Below, in pieces: positions 1 to 8,962 of a DNA stretch of 64,000 nucleotides. A program made the translations under genes and the position numbers. Source of the stretch: Cryobacterium frigoriphilum (GTDB taxonomy: Bacteria; Actinomycetota; Actinomycetes; Actinomycetales; Microbacteriaceae); contig NZ_SOHE01000056.1 of assembly GCF_004403305.1 (NCBI RefSeq), positions 1-64,000 of the forward strand, given 5' to 3'. The notes under the pieces are model-generated. The model made no database searches, was not told where the DNA came from, and saw only the letters and a list, made by a program, of their open reading frames with translations. Position 1 is the stretch's first letter. Each line of letters begins with the position of its first letter.

Positions 1-1
1 C

Positions 2-247
2 CCGGGTTGCGACATTCCGGCGTACTGGACCGAACTGCACCACGTGAAAAGCTACGCCCAGGGCGGCAAAACCGAAGTCGCCAACGGGGTCTGCCTCTGT
101 TACCGACATCATCACGCCATCGACACCTCGGGCTGGCAGATCCGCATGACCCACGGACAACCCGAAGTACTCGGCCCCGCATGGATTGATCCGAGCCAGA
201 CGTGGCGGCCCGCACAGACCCACCGCGCCAACCGCCCCGTGAGTTAG
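2..247 (+). CDS. HNH endonuclease (DUF222-type), 3' fragment
   Basis: Only the last 81 codons are inside the window; the gene begins upstream. The visible frame carries an HNH nuclease signature: a metal-binding LHHV histidine pair (residues about 13-14 of the fragment), then NGVCLCYRHHHAID, and two cysteine motifs of the zinc-finger-like HNH fold. This ending, followed by a short basic/proline tail, is typical of the DUF222/HNH proteins that occur in many copies in actinobacterial genomes. Whether the copy is complete cannot be judged. No partner gene follows; the next gene lies behind its own promoter. Catalytic activity is inferred from the motif only. Confidence 0.8.
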   Translation, partial: PGCDIPAYWTELHHVKSYAQGGKTEVANGVCLCYRHHHAIDTSGWQIRMTHGQPEVLGPAWIDPSQTWRPAQTHRANRPVS

Positions 248-281
248 GGCCCGCCGGAACAACGCCACGCTTTGAGACATG

Positions 282-313
282 CCCTAGTTCGGGGGTCAGC
301 CCCGGGCTATGGT
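282..313 (+). promoter_or_regulatory. Palindromic promoter 1 (CCC-TAGTTC-GGGGG, -10 TATGGT)
   Basis: An imperfect palindrome at 282-295 is followed 12 nt later by TATGGT (308-313), which fits the actinobacterial TANNNT -10. The same arrangement precedes the two downstream paralogues, so the palindrome sits where a -35 box would be and may bind a shared regulator. Confidence 0.5.
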
Positions 314-360
314 CTCCCCGACGCGGAACCCACTCGGGTTTCGGCGCGCTTCGCTCCAGA

Positions 361-2097
361 ATGGATCCGAACGTGAATCGACCAGACCAGCCAGCGCCCC
401 ACTCCGCTCCTCGCCATCGATCCGTAGCCACTCCAACGCGACTGCCGCGCCGCCGCGGTCTCGCGGCGGCACTCACCGTCGCCCTCTTCGCCGCGCTCGC
501 CCCGGTGGGCGCTCTCGGGGCCTCCGCCCATGAGCCCCTGCCCACCCCGCCGATGAGCGAAGTGCTGACTCCCGAAGCGGATGCTGCCGCACTTGCCGCC
601 GTGACCACTCCGGGCGCCGAGGTCGCAGCCGCCGAGGTGCCGGCCGAGAATCCCGCCGAGGTGCCGGCCGCGGTAGTTGCCGCCGAAACGCCGACCGCCG
701 AAGCTGCCGAAGCTGCCGACGCGGTCGAGGCGGTCGAGGCGGTCGAGGCGGCACCCGATACCTCCCGCCACGCGCCGGTACCAACACCGATACCCGGGCC
801 TGCCATGACCGAGCCTATGGCGACCGGGCCTGCGACGACCGGGCCTGCCACGACCGAGCCCACGACGACCGAGCCCACGCAGCCGACGATGTCGCCCGCG
901 GCTGAATCGTTCGTCGCGCCGTCGCTCGTGACCGGTACCGGAACATCCGGTTCGATCACCGTGCCGGTCACGCCGGGCGTCAGCGGCGAGGTTAGGCTGA
1001 GTTTCTCTGGCCTGGCCCCCGGCGTGCAGGTGGCGAATCCCGCTGATCCGGCGAGTCCGATTACGGGCTCGATCAGCGGAATCGATCAGCAGTCGTTCCT
1101 CGTGACGCTGCCGGCCTCTCTCGTGCTGTCCCGCTTCGAAATTGAGCTCTCGAATCCGGCGGCGGACGTTGACCTGCTGGTCTTTCGCGCCGACGGTGTC
1201 GGCGGCCTGGTCGGAACCCCCGTGGAGGCGGGCCCGACCGCGAGCGAGGCCCAGGAAGTCTTCGTGCTGCCTTCGGTCAACGAATTCCGGGTCGCCGTGC
1301 GCAGCTTTGGACCGGCCACCGACTTCGTGTTGCGCACTTTCGGTTCGACGGTGACCTCCTCGGCTGGCCTGCAGGTCATCGATCCGGCCGTACTGCCGGC
1401 CGAAGCCGGAGTGCCCACGAGCTTTACCTATTCTTGGAGCGGGCTGGCCCCGAACGCGGCCTATGTGGCCGCCATCGGCTACGCCTTCGATGCCGGGGTC
1501 ACTCAATACACGACCGTGCGCATCGACACCACCGAAGACGTCGCCCCGGCCACCCCGATCAACCTCGGGGCCCCGGTGATTTCGGGCCAGGCCGAGGTCG
1601 GCCGAGCCCTGCGCGTCGGCACCGGCGAGTGGGACACCACCGACCTGGAGTTCAGCTACCAGTGGCAGTCCGATGGGGTCGATATCGCCGGGGCGACGAG
1701 GGCGCGCCATCGGGTGACGGATGCCGACCTGGGCACAGCGCTGTCGGCCGTCGTCACGGCACAGAGCGCCGAGGGGGCAGTGGCGCAGGCGTCGGCCGCG
1801 CCGGTTGTTGTGAAGTACACCTCCGCGACCTCGGTCTGGCTGAGCCGGTCGACGGTACCCGCCGGCCATGAGGTCACGATCGGCGTCAAGGTGAAGAGTG
1901 CGGGCCCGGTCTCCGGAACCGTCGAAGTTCGCGTCGGCGACGCGCGCTATGACGTGACGCTCAACGCCCGCGGCTACGGCCAATTGACGCTCACCGACCT
2001 GGCTCGCGGGGGGTATCGGGTCGGCGCGAACTACGCCGGCAGCGACCTCGTCGCGGGGTCGACGAGCGGCGTCGAACGGTTGCGCGTCACCCGGTAG
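361..2097 (+). CDS. Secreted PPC/Ig-like domain protein (S8 protease C-terminal paralogue)
   Basis: 578 residues from ATG 361. The N-terminus has a basic stretch (LPRRRG) and a hydrophobic alanine-rich segment ending near GASA, so it should be exported by a long Sec or Tat signal (about residues 20-62). Residues about 68-180 are an Ala/Glu/Pro/Thr-rich low-complexity stalk with AVEAVEAVEA and TTGPATTEPTTTEP runs. Next come a bacterial pre-peptidase-like beta domain (about 185-400), an actinobacterial Ig-like domain with YQW and GA motifs (about 400-480), and a Big_3-type domain (about 485-578). The same three modules form the C-terminus of the protease encoded next, but there is no catalytic domain here. 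The ORF can be read upstream of ATG 361, but that would put the signal far from the N-terminus. No Shine-Dalgarno is obvious. Likely a wall or surface adhesion/binding protein. Confidence 0.7.
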   Translation: MDPNVNRPDQPAPHSAPRHRSVATPTRLPRRRGLAAALTVALFAALAPVGALGASAHEPLPTPPMSEVLTPEADAAALAAVTTPGAEVAAAEVPAENPAEVPAAVVAAETPTAEAAEAADAVEAVEAVEAAPDTSRHAPVPTPIPGPAMTEPMATGPATTGPATTEPTTTEPTQPTMSPAAESFVAPSLVTGTGTSGSITVPVTPGVSGEVRLSFSGLAPGVQVANPADPASPITGSISGIDQQSFLVTLPASLVLSRFEIELSNPAADVDLLVFRADGVGGLVGTPVEAGPTASEAQEVFVLPSVNEFRVAVRSFGPATDFVLRTFGSTVTSSAGLQVIDPAVLPAEAGVPTSFTYSWSGLAPNAAYVAAIGYAFDAGVTQYTTVRIDTTEDVAPATPINLGAPVISGQAEVGRALRVGTGEWDTTDLEFSYQWQSDGVDIAGATRARHRVTDADLGTALSAVVTAQSAEGAVAQASAAPVVVKYTSATSVWLSRSTVPAGHEVTIGVKVKSAGPVSGTVEVRVGDARYDVTLNARGYGQLTLTDLARGGYRVGANYAGSDLVAGSTSGVERLRVTR

Positions 2098-2128
2098 TCC
2101 TGGCGCGTAGCCCTCGAAAAGAGGCATG

Positions 2129-2171
2129 GACAGGTCGGTGCACGGCGACTAAGGCCGTGCACTTGCCTGTC
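2129..2171. terminator. Intergenic hairpin after surface gene 1
   Basis: Arms GACAGG-tcg-GTGCACGGC (2129-2146) and GCCGTGCAC-ttg-CCTGTC (2154-2171) form a near-perfect 18-bp stem with a 7-nt loop, 31 nt after the stop of the first surface gene. There is no strong T-run. Confidence 0.6.
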
Positions 2172-2197
2172 TTCGGCATGCACGACTTGGCATTTTG

Positions 2198-2231
2198 CCC
2201 CTAGTGAGGGGGTGATGTTGTGCGCTATGTT
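2198..2231 (+). promoter_or_regulatory. Palindromic promoter 2 (CCCC-TAGTGA-GGGGG, -10 TATGTT)
   Basis: Palindrome 2198-2212, then 13 nt, then TATGTT at 2226-2231. Predicted start near 2238 gives a leader of about 86 nt. A second palindrome, GCCCC-ATATT-GGGGC, lies in that leader at about 2247-2261. Confidence 0.5.
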
Positions 2232-2323
2232 CAGCACACTGCTGTGCCCCATATTGGGGCAGGACCGTCGGTCACCACACGACTGGCAAACAACTGAACA
2301 GACACCTCAGAACGGACTACTAC

Positions 2324-5300
2324 GTGAGCTCCTTCTTCAGACCACCGACCTTCAGAGCACCGACATTCAGAGCACCGACCTTCAGAGCACCGAACCACCG
2401 ACCCCCGACCCGCACCCTGCGCGACCTCACCGCCGTCACCCTCGCCGCCTCACTCGTCGCGGCAGCCACTCTCGTCGGCGGCGCTGCGGCCGTCGCAGCG
2501 CCGGCCTCGAGCGGACTCGAAACCATCATTGGCGGCGCGGCGCGGCCCGCCATCGACTTCACCGCCGGCCGATTCATCGTGACCCTGGCCGAACCGGCCG
2601 TCGCCACCTACGAGGGCGGCGTCAACGGGTTCGCCCGTACGGCGCCGGGCAACGGAGCAAAACTCGACCCGCAGAGTCGCGCGTCAGAGGACTACTCCAA
2701 GTACCTGGGCGACAAGCAGAAGAAAGTCGCGGCATCCGTCGACGCCGACATCGACTACTCGTACACGCTCGCCCTCAACGGCTTCGCCGCAGACCTCAGT
2801 GCCACGCAGGCCGCCGAACTGTCGGCGCAGAAAGACGTCGTGGCAATCACGCCCGATGAACTCAAGCAGGTCACCGCCGTCTCCTCGACCGAGTTTCTCG
2901 GCCTCGAAGGCGACGACGGAGTCTGGGCCGGCCTCGGCGGCACTGCCGAGGCCGGCGCTGGCACGGTGATCGGTGTGCTCGACACCGGAATCGCCCCCGA
3001 AAACCCCTCCTTCGCCGGTGATGACCTCGGCACTGCGGCCGGCGCCGCCCCCTACCTCGTGGGCGAAACGATCACCTTCCAGAAGGGTGACGGCGGAACG
3101 TACACCGGCTCCTGCACCGCCGGCGTGCAGTTTGCGAGCGACGATTGCAGCACCAAAATCGTCGGAGCGCGCTACTTCGCCACCGGGTTCGGTGCCGCCA
3201 ACATCGGCAGCACCGCTGACGGCGAATACCTGTCGCCGCGCGACGGTGACGGCCACGGCTCGCATACCGGCAGCACTGCCGGAGGCAACTTCGGCGTGCA
3301 GGCCACGATCAACGGCCTCGACTACGGACTGATCTCCGGTGTGGCTCCGGCGGCGAAAATCGCCGCCTACAAGGTCTGCTGGACCGCGGTCCCCGGCGTC
3401 GGCAATGATGGTTGCGCCACAAGCGACCTGCTCGCCGGTATCAACCAGGCCGTGCAGGACAACGTCGACGTGCTCAACTATTCGATCGGCGGCGGAGCCG
3501 CTGAAACCACTGTCTCGCCGACCGATCAGGCCTTTCTCGGAGCGGCCTCGGCCGGAATCTTCGTCGCCGCCTCGGCCGGAAACTCCGGCCCCGGCGCGTC
3601 AACACTCGACAACGCCTCGCCGTGGATCACCACGGTCGCCGCGAGCACCATTCCCGGCTATGAGGCCACGGCCACGTTCGGCGATGGGGCCGGATACGCC
3701 GGAGCATCCATTTCGGTGGATCGCACGCCGGGCGCCACGCCGCTGAGCGGTGCGCTCGTGCGCGCCGACCTCGTCGCCGTCGCCGGTGCCGACCTGCCCG
3801 ACGCGCTGCTCTGCGCGCCGGACTCCCTCGATCCGGCGCTCGTCGCCGGCGCCATCGTGCTGTGTGAGCGCGGGGTCTACGACCGCACCGCCAAGTCGGC
3901 CGAGGTGCTGCGCGCCGGCGGCACGGGCATGCTGCTCGTCAACCGTGCACCGAGTTCGATCGACACCGACAATCACTCGGTTCCGACCGTGCACCTCGAT
4001 GGCCAGTACTGGGACGCCGCGTACGCCTACGCCGGCACGACCGGTGCGACCGCGACCTTCACCCCCGGCAACTCGACCGCCGAGACCCCGCCGACCCCCG
4101 TGGTCGCCGGATTCTCGTCGCGCGGCCCGGTGCAGGCCGACGGCAGCGACATTCTGAAGCCCGACATCACCGCGCCCGGGGTAGCGATTCTTGCCGACGG
4201 CGCCAACGCCGAGGGCGAGGCGCCGACTTGGCAGTTCATCTCAGGAACGTCGATGTCGAGCCCGCAGATCGCGGGCCTCGCCGCCCTCTACCTGGGCGAG
4301 CGCCCCACGGCGACACCGGCCGAAATCAAGTCGGCCATGATGACGAGCGCATATGACACCGTGAATGCCGCCGGCGAGCCGGTCACCGACCCCTTCACTC
4401 AGGGCTCAGGTCACGTCGACCCGACCAAGTTCTTCGAACCCGGCCTGCTCTACCTCAACGGCACCACCGACTGGTATTCCTACATTCAGGGCATCGGCTA
4501 TGAGGTCGGCGCCGTGGCCGTAGACGCGAGCAACCTCAACCTTGCGTCCATCGCGATCGGGTCGCTCACCGCGCCCGAAACGGTCACCCGTACGGTGACC
4601 GCGACGGCCGCCGGCACCTTCACCGCCCAGCCGGTCACGGTACCGGGAATCAACGCGGTCGTCTCGCCGGCGACCATGACCTTCGGTGCCGCCGGTGAAT
4701 CGCAGAGTTACAGCGTGACATTCAGCAGAACGGATGCCCCGCTCGACCAGTTCAGCACCGGCTCGCTCAATTGGGTAAGCGGCTCCGGAACGGTCGTGCA
4801 CAGTGCGATCGCCGTGCAGCCGGTCGCTCTCGTGGCCCCTGCGACCGTCAGCGGGACCGGCATCGACGGCAGCGTCGACGTGGCCGTCACCCCCGGCTCG
4901 ACCGGAGACATCGCGGTGAACCTGCGCGGTCTTGCGGCCGGCCTGCAGCAGCCCGACAGCGCCAACCCGGGCAGCCCGAACACCGGCAGCGGCACCGCCG
5001 GTGACGAGTTCACGTACCAGGTCGAGGTGCCCGCCGATACCGGCGTCGCTCGCTTCGACCTCGACTCGATCGACCAGACGGCCGACCTCGATCTGATCGT
5101 CTATCTGCTCGACGGTGACGGCGGCACGCCGCTCGCCGGCTGGCAATCGGCCACGGGATCGGCCTCCGAGCTGATCGACCTCGTCGACCCGGACGCCGGC
5201 TTCTACCAGGTGGTCGCATCCGTCTACAGCGGAACGACCGCGTTCGACGTGACCACGTACTCGGTGCTCGCCGCGGCCGGAGAGGGGGCCTTCACGGCGA

Positions 5301-6016
5301 CCCCCGCCGTGATCGCCGGTGAGCAGGGCCTCGAATCGACGGTGACGCTCGGCTGGGCCGGTCTGGCACCCGAGACCGGCTACCTCGGACTCGTCGGCTA
5401 CGGCGACACCGCGGTCTCGACCGTCGTCTCGGTCGAATCGGGCCCGGCTCCCGAGCCGCAGGCGCCGGTCAACACCGTGGTGCCGAGCATCACGGGCACC
5501 ATGCAGGTCGGCAAGACCCTCACGGCCAACCCGGGGGAGTGGAACATCGCTGACCTCACGTTTGGCTACCAGTGGCAGGTGGACGGCGCGGACATTCGCA
5601 ACGCGACGAAGTCCACGTTCAAGCCGACGAAGTCGATCGGCGGCAAGACCGTCACCGTTGTGGTGACCGCGACGGCCCCACCCGCCGCTGCGCTGCCGGC
5701 CGGGCAGGCGACATCCGCCGGCGTGCTGGTGAAATTCGGCGCGACGGTGAGCGTGTCACTGAGTAAGAACAGCGTGAAGGTCGGCGACCGCGTCGACGCT
5801 CGGGTGTCGGTCGCCTCTGACGGAGCCGTGACCGGCCCGGTCACGGTGACGGTCGGTGACGCGGTCTACCCGGTCACGCTCGATAAGAAGGGTATGGGAA
5901 CGGTGCGGGTGGCCACAGAGGCCGCGGGCACGTACGCGGTGACGGCGAGCTACGCCGGCAGCACGGACGAGGCCGCGGCCGAGAGCCGCGCCACGAGCCT
6001 GAGGGTGCGCCGCTAG
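2324..6016 (+). CDS. Secreted subtilisin-like serine protease (S8 family)
   Basis: 1230 residues from GTG 2324. It is a multidomain extracellular protease. The export signal has three TFRAP repeats in its n-region (residues 9-23) and a hydrophobic core at about 37-60. An I9-type propeptide (about 83-180) precedes the S8 domain. The catalytic triad is visible: Asp220 in VLDTG, His311 in GDGHGSH and Ser643 in SGTSMSSP, with oxyanion Asn420 in ASAGNSGPG. A PA domain (about 470-580) is inserted between His and Ser, as in cucumisin/lactocepin-like enzymes. After Ser come an Fn3-like region (about 700-835), a PPC-like domain (about 840-1040), an Ig-like domain (1046-1136) and a Big_3-like domain to the end. 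There is no LPXTG or membrane anchor, so it is secreted or held non-covalently. Its C-terminal modules are shared with both neighbours. All key residues are present, so it is probably active. Confidence 0.92.
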   Translation: MSSFFRPPTFRAPTFRAPTFRAPNHRPPTRTLRDLTAVTLAASLVAAATLVGGAAAVAAPASSGLETIIGGAARPAIDFTAGRFIVTLAEPAVATYEGGVNGFARTAPGNGAKLDPQSRASEDYSKYLGDKQKKVAASVDADIDYSYTLALNGFAADLSATQAAELSAQKDVVAITPDELKQVTAVSSTEFLGLEGDDGVWAGLGGTAEAGAGTVIGVLDTGIAPENPSFAGDDLGTAAGAAPYLVGETITFQKGDGGTYTGSCTAGVQFASDDCSTKIVGARYFATGFGAANIGSTADGEYLSPRDGDGHGSHTGSTAGGNFGVQATINGLDYGLISGVAPAAKIAAYKVCWTAVPGVGNDGCATSDLLAGINQAVQDNVDVLNYSIGGGAAETTVSPTDQAFLGAASAGIFVAASAGNSGPGASTLDNASPWITTVAASTIPGYEATATFGDGAGYAGASISVDRTPGATPLSGALVRADLVAVAGADLPDALLCAPDSLDPALVAGAIVLCERGVYDRTAKSAEVLRAGGTGMLLVNRAPSSIDTDNHSVPTVHLDGQYWDAAYAYAGTTGATATFTPGNSTAETPPTPVVAGFSSRGPVQADGSDILKPDITAPGVAILADGANAEGEAPTWQFISGTSMSSPQIAGLAALYLGERPTATPAEIKSAMMTSAYDTVNAAGEPVTDPFTQGSGHVDPTKFFEPGLLYLNGTTDWYSYIQGIGYEVGAVAVDASNLNLASIAIGSLTAPETVTRTVTATAAGTFTAQPVTVPGINAVVSPATMTFGAAGESQSYSVTFSRTDAPLDQFSTGSLNWVSGSGTVVHSAIAVQPVALVAPATVSGTGIDGSVDVAVTPGSTGDIAVNLRGLAAGLQQPDSANPGSPNTGSGTAGDEFTYQVEVPADTGVARFDLDSIDQTADLDLIVYLLDGDGGTPLAGWQSATGSASELIDLVDPDAGFYQVVASVYSGTTAFDVTTYSVLAAAGEGAFTATPAVIAGEQGLESTVTLGWAGLAPETGYLGLVGYGDTAVSTVVSVESGPAPEPQAPVNTVVPSITGTMQVGKTLTANPGEWNIADLTFGYQWQVDGADIRNATKSTFKPTKSIGGKTVTVVVTATAPPAAALPAGQATSAGVLVKFGATVSVSLSKNSVKVGDRVDARVSVASDGAVTGPVTVTVGDAVYPVTLDKKGMGTVRVATEAAGTYAVTASYAGSTDEAAAESRATSLRVRR

Positions 6017-6038
6017 GTCGCACCAGGTCGCACCAGGT

Positions 6039-6100
6039 CGCGAGAGCGGGTCAATCGTCGGTTTGAGCAGCTGAAACCGACGGTTCACCCGCTCTCGCGG
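6039..6100. repeat. REP-like palindrome family 1, copy A
   Basis: Arms CGCGAGAGCGGGT and ACCCGCTCTCGCG enclose an inner pair (ATCGTCGGTTT / AAACCGACGGT). Related copies occur at 13949-14013 and 50302-50363. It follows the protease stop and could terminate transcription. It is preceded by a 10-bp direct repeat (GGTCGCACCA) at 6016-6041. Confidence 0.75.
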
Positions 6101-6126
6101 CGAGGGGAAGGGGAATGTTGAGTCTG

Positions 6127-6159
6127 CCCCTAGAAGAGGGGGAGCGAATGGACTAGATT
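6127..6159 (+). promoter_or_regulatory. Palindromic promoter 3 (CCCC-TAGAAGA-GGGGG, -10 TAGATT)
   Basis: Palindrome 6127-6142, 11 nt, then TAGATT at 6154-6159, only 8 nt before GTG 6168. The geometry matches the two upstream paralogues and suggests a leaderless or nearly leaderless mRNA. Confidence 0.5.
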
Positions 6160-6167
6160 CACCAGAC

Positions 6168-7715
6168 GTGGGTTTCCGTCGGGAGCCCGTTCTCCCGATT
6201 GGAACACTCGTGAGTTCAGTTGTCAGGTCCCTGCTCCGCCCCCGTTTCACCTCCGCCCGTTTCACACCTTCCCGCTTCACACCTGCCCGCTTCACACCTG
6301 CTCGTTTCACCACCGCCCGCCTCACGCCGACCGCAGCACTCGTCGCCGCGTTGATGGTCGTGTCCGGTGCATTCACCTCGGCCGCCGTCGCCGCCGGAAC
6401 CGGTGGCGAGGTCTCCGACCTGGCGGCTCCGGCATCCGTCGTCGGCAGCGGCCCGACCGGATCGGTGAGCGTGCCCGTCACCCCCGGCGTCACCGGGCCG
6501 GTGTCGCTGAGCCTCAGCGGGCTCACGGCCGGGGCGCGGGTGCCGAATCCCGGTGACGCCGCGAGTGCGGTGACCGGACGGGCCGCGACCGGAGACGCGT
6601 TCAGCTACCGGGTCGAGGTGCCGGCCGGCAGCCGTTTCGTGCGCTTCGACCTCGACTCGATCGGCGACGGCGCCGACCTCGACCTGAACATCGTTCTCGA
6701 CCGGCCCGGCGAGGAGTCCGTGATGTGGGACGCGCAGAGCGACGCGAGCGACGAACACGTCGACATTCCGGGCGCCCCCGGCGGCTCGTATCTGATTGCC
6801 GTCACCGCCTACTCGGGCGCCAGCGACTTCACGCTCACGAGCTTCGCGGTGCCGAGCGGATCGGGCGCCGGCACCTTCACCGCGACCCCCTCGACCCTGG
6901 CGGGTGAGGCGGCGGTCACGGCGAACGTCGGCCTGTCGTGGGCCGGGCTGCAGGCCGGCGCCGCCTACCTCGGGGTAATTGAGTACGGGGCCACCGGAGT
7001 GAGCACGGTCGTGACGGTCGGGGCGGGGTCTGGCGGCTCCGCCAGCTCCGGCGGCTCCGCCGGCTCGGGCTCCCCGGACGGCGCTGGGGGTTCCGGAGCC
7101 CCGACCGATCCGGGCAGCCCCGACGAGCCGGGTGCCCCGCCGCTCGCGAACGCCATGAATTCCGCTCCGCCGAACATCGGCGGCACCCCGGAGGTCGGCC
7201 GAACGTTGCGCGCCCGCGCCGGCGAGTGGCAGCCGGCCGGCCTTGACTTCGCGTACCGGTGGCGGGCCGACGGGGTCGACATCGCGGGTGCGACCGGGTC
7301 GCGCTACCGGGTGACGGATGCCGTGGCCGGGCGCGTCGTCACACTGGTGGTCACGGCGACCGCCGACGGGTTCTCGCCGGCGCTCGCCGTGTCGAGCGGT
7401 GTGCGGGTGAAGGCCGTGTCGAAGGTGACGCTGACACTGAACCGCAGCGCGGCATCCGTCGACCGCACGATCATCGCGCGCATTCGGGTCGTCAGCACGA
7501 AGCCGGGCGAGGCCGACGTGCCCCAGACCGGTGCGGTCATCGTCACGGTCGGCGGCCGAGACTTCACCGTGCAGCTCGGTCGTGGCGGCCGGGCGAGATT
7601 CACCCTGCCCGACCTGAAGTCGGGAACCCACCGGGTGAGCGCAAGCTGGGCGGGCACCGCGACGGTGGCGGGGGATACAAGCCCGACCGTGGGCGTGCGC
7701 CTGCGACTCGGTTAG
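6168..7715 (+). CDS. Secreted PPC/Ig-like domain protein (second non-catalytic paralogue)
   Basis: 515 residues from GTG 6168, just after a -10 box. An alternative GTG at 6210 begins VSSVV, like the VSSFF start of the upstream protease, so either is possible. The signal sequence has a basic n-region of about four RFTPA-type pentapeptide repeats, followed by a hydrophobic core ending near AAVAAG. A PPC-like domain (about 86-284) carries the FDLDS motif seen in the protease. A Gly/Ser/Pro linker (285-329) leads to an Ig-like domain (about 330-410) and a Big_3-like domain. There is no protease domain. It closes a run of three genes sharing the same C-terminal module set, best explained by tandem duplication. 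Likely a surface binding protein. Confidence 0.7.
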   Translation: MGFRREPVLPIGTLVSSVVRSLLRPRFTSARFTPSRFTPARFTPARFTTARLTPTAALVAALMVVSGAFTSAAVAAGTGGEVSDLAAPASVVGSGPTGSVSVPVTPGVTGPVSLSLSGLTAGARVPNPGDAASAVTGRAATGDAFSYRVEVPAGSRFVRFDLDSIGDGADLDLNIVLDRPGEESVMWDAQSDASDEHVDIPGAPGGSYLIAVTAYSGASDFTLTSFAVPSGSGAGTFTATPSTLAGEAAVTANVGLSWAGLQAGAAYLGVIEYGATGVSTVVTVGAGSGGSASSGGSAGSGSPDGAGGSGAPTDPGSPDEPGAPPLANAMNSAPPNIGGTPEVGRTLRARAGEWQPAGLDFAYRWRADGVDIAGATGSRYRVTDAVAGRVVTLVVTATADGFSPALAVSSGVRVKAVSKVTLTLNRSAASVDRTIIARIRVVSTKPGEADVPQTGAVIVTVGGRDFTVQLGRGGRARFTLPDLKSGTHRVSASWAGTATVAGDTSPTVGVRLRLG

Positions 7716-7727
7716 CCCGGGGGCGCT

Positions 7728-7733
7728 TAGGCT
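7728..7733 (+). promoter_or_regulatory. -10 box TAGGCT, leaderless start
   Basis: TAGGCT ends exactly 6 nt before ATG 7740, so the transcript should begin at or next to the start codon. There is no Shine-Dalgarno. Confidence 0.6.
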
Positions 7734-7739
7734 AAACGG

Positions 7740-8933
7740 ATGACCTCCGGAAAGCTGCCGAAACCCCGGCTCGCCCGCGAGGTGTACGTGCTCGGCGTCA
7801 TCGCATTCTTCGTCATGGTCGGCTTCGGCGTGGTCGTACCCGTTTTGCCGGTCTACGTGCGCAGCTTCGACGTGGGCTACCTCGAGGTCGGCGCCGTGCT
7901 GAGCGCATTCGCGCTCATGCGACTGGTGGCGAGCCCGTTCGTTCCGCGGCTCATCGACTGGGCGGGGGAGCGCACGATCCTCGCGGTGGGCATCGGCATT
8001 GTTGCGGTGTCGAGCGGCCTCGCAGGACTTGCCGACACCTACCCGCAGCTGCTGTTGCTGCGCGGCGCCGGCGGCATTGGGTCGGCCATGTTCTCGGTCT
8101 CGGCGATGACGCTGCTGCTCGCATCGACGTCGCCGACCATGCGCGCCCGCGCCCTCGGCTTCTACCAGGGTGGCTTTCTGATCGGCGGCATGGCCGGCCC
8201 CGCCATTGGCGGTCTGCTCGCGACCCTCTCCCTGACGGCGCCGTTCTTCTTTTACGCCGGCACCCTCGCGGTCGCCGGACTCGTCGGCGTGATCATGCTG
8301 CGCCCGACCCGCGGTGCCGCCGCGTCGACCGCGGCGACGGATGCCGCGCTGCCCTTTCGCACGGTGCTCGCCGACCCGAGATTTCGCGCCGCGTGCCTGG
8401 CCAACTTCGCCCAGGGCTGGACCTCGCTCGGCGTGCGCGCCGCGCTCATTCCGGTGCTCATCGTCGAGGTGCTGCGCGGCCCGACCGCCTGGACCGGCAT
8501 CGCCTTCGCCTGCGCGGCGGTCGCACAGACGCTCGCGCTGGCACCCGCGGCCCGGTTCATCGACACCGTCGGGCGACGGCCGGCCATCATCGGAGCGTTC
8601 GCCGCGGCATCCGTCGTCATCATGGCAGTGCCGTTCGCGCCGAACATCTGGGTGCTGGGCGGCCTGCTCTGCCTCTACGGCGTGGCGGCCGCGTTCATGG
8701 GAACCGCGCCCGGCGCGGCCCTCGGTGATGCGGCCGGCTCGCGCGGCGGGCGTCCGGTCGCCGTGTTCTCGATGTTCGCCGACGCCGGCGCGATCGTCGG
8801 GCCGCTCGTCGCGGGCTGGCTCGTCGACACCGTGTCGTACCAGGCGGCGTTTCTCGTGGGCGCTCTCTTTCTACTCGGCGCGGCCGGCTACGCCCTGCGG
8901 ATGCCCCGGGAGACCCGGTCGAGCCGGTCCTGA
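7740..8933 (+). CDS. MFS transporter
   Basis: 397 residues, about 12 hydrophobic segments, of the usual MFS size. The first helix (VLGVIAFFVMVGFGVVVPVLP) and the loop after TM2 (PRLIDWAGER) match the drug/sugar permease pattern, and there is a second half-copy of the motif (ARFIDTVGRRPA) after TM8. It most resembles actinobacterial multidrug-type permeases, but the substrate cannot be read from sequence. ATG 7740 was chosen because TAGGCT sits 6 nt upstream. The preceding gene ends 24 nt before, so the pair could also be read through, but the -10 box suggests separate transcription. It is followed by a long hairpin. Confidence 0.85.
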   Translation: MTSGKLPKPRLAREVYVLGVIAFFVMVGFGVVVPVLPVYVRSFDVGYLEVGAVLSAFALMRLVASPFVPRLIDWAGERTILAVGIGIVAVSSGLAGLADTYPQLLLLRGAGGIGSAMFSVSAMTLLLASTSPTMRARALGFYQGGFLIGGMAGPAIGGLLATLSLTAPFFFYAGTLAVAGLVGVIMLRPTRGAAASTAATDAALPFRTVLADPRFRAACLANFAQGWTSLGVRAALIPVLIVEVLRGPTAWTGIAFACAAVAQTLALAPAARFIDTVGRRPAIIGAFAAASVVIMAVPFAPNIWVLGGLLCLYGVAAAFMGTAPGAALGDAAGSRGGRPVAVFSMFADAGAIVGPLVAGWLVDTVSYQAAFLVGALFLLGAAGYALRMPRETRSSRS

Positions 8934-8962
8934 GGTTCGAGCGGCGGCTCTGGGCGATGATC

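Noticed and set aside
307..2127. 606-codon minus-strand frame opposite the first surface gene
   Set aside because: Arg/Gly/His-rich shadow; no signal or domain, while the plus strand has a signal peptide and recognisable domains.
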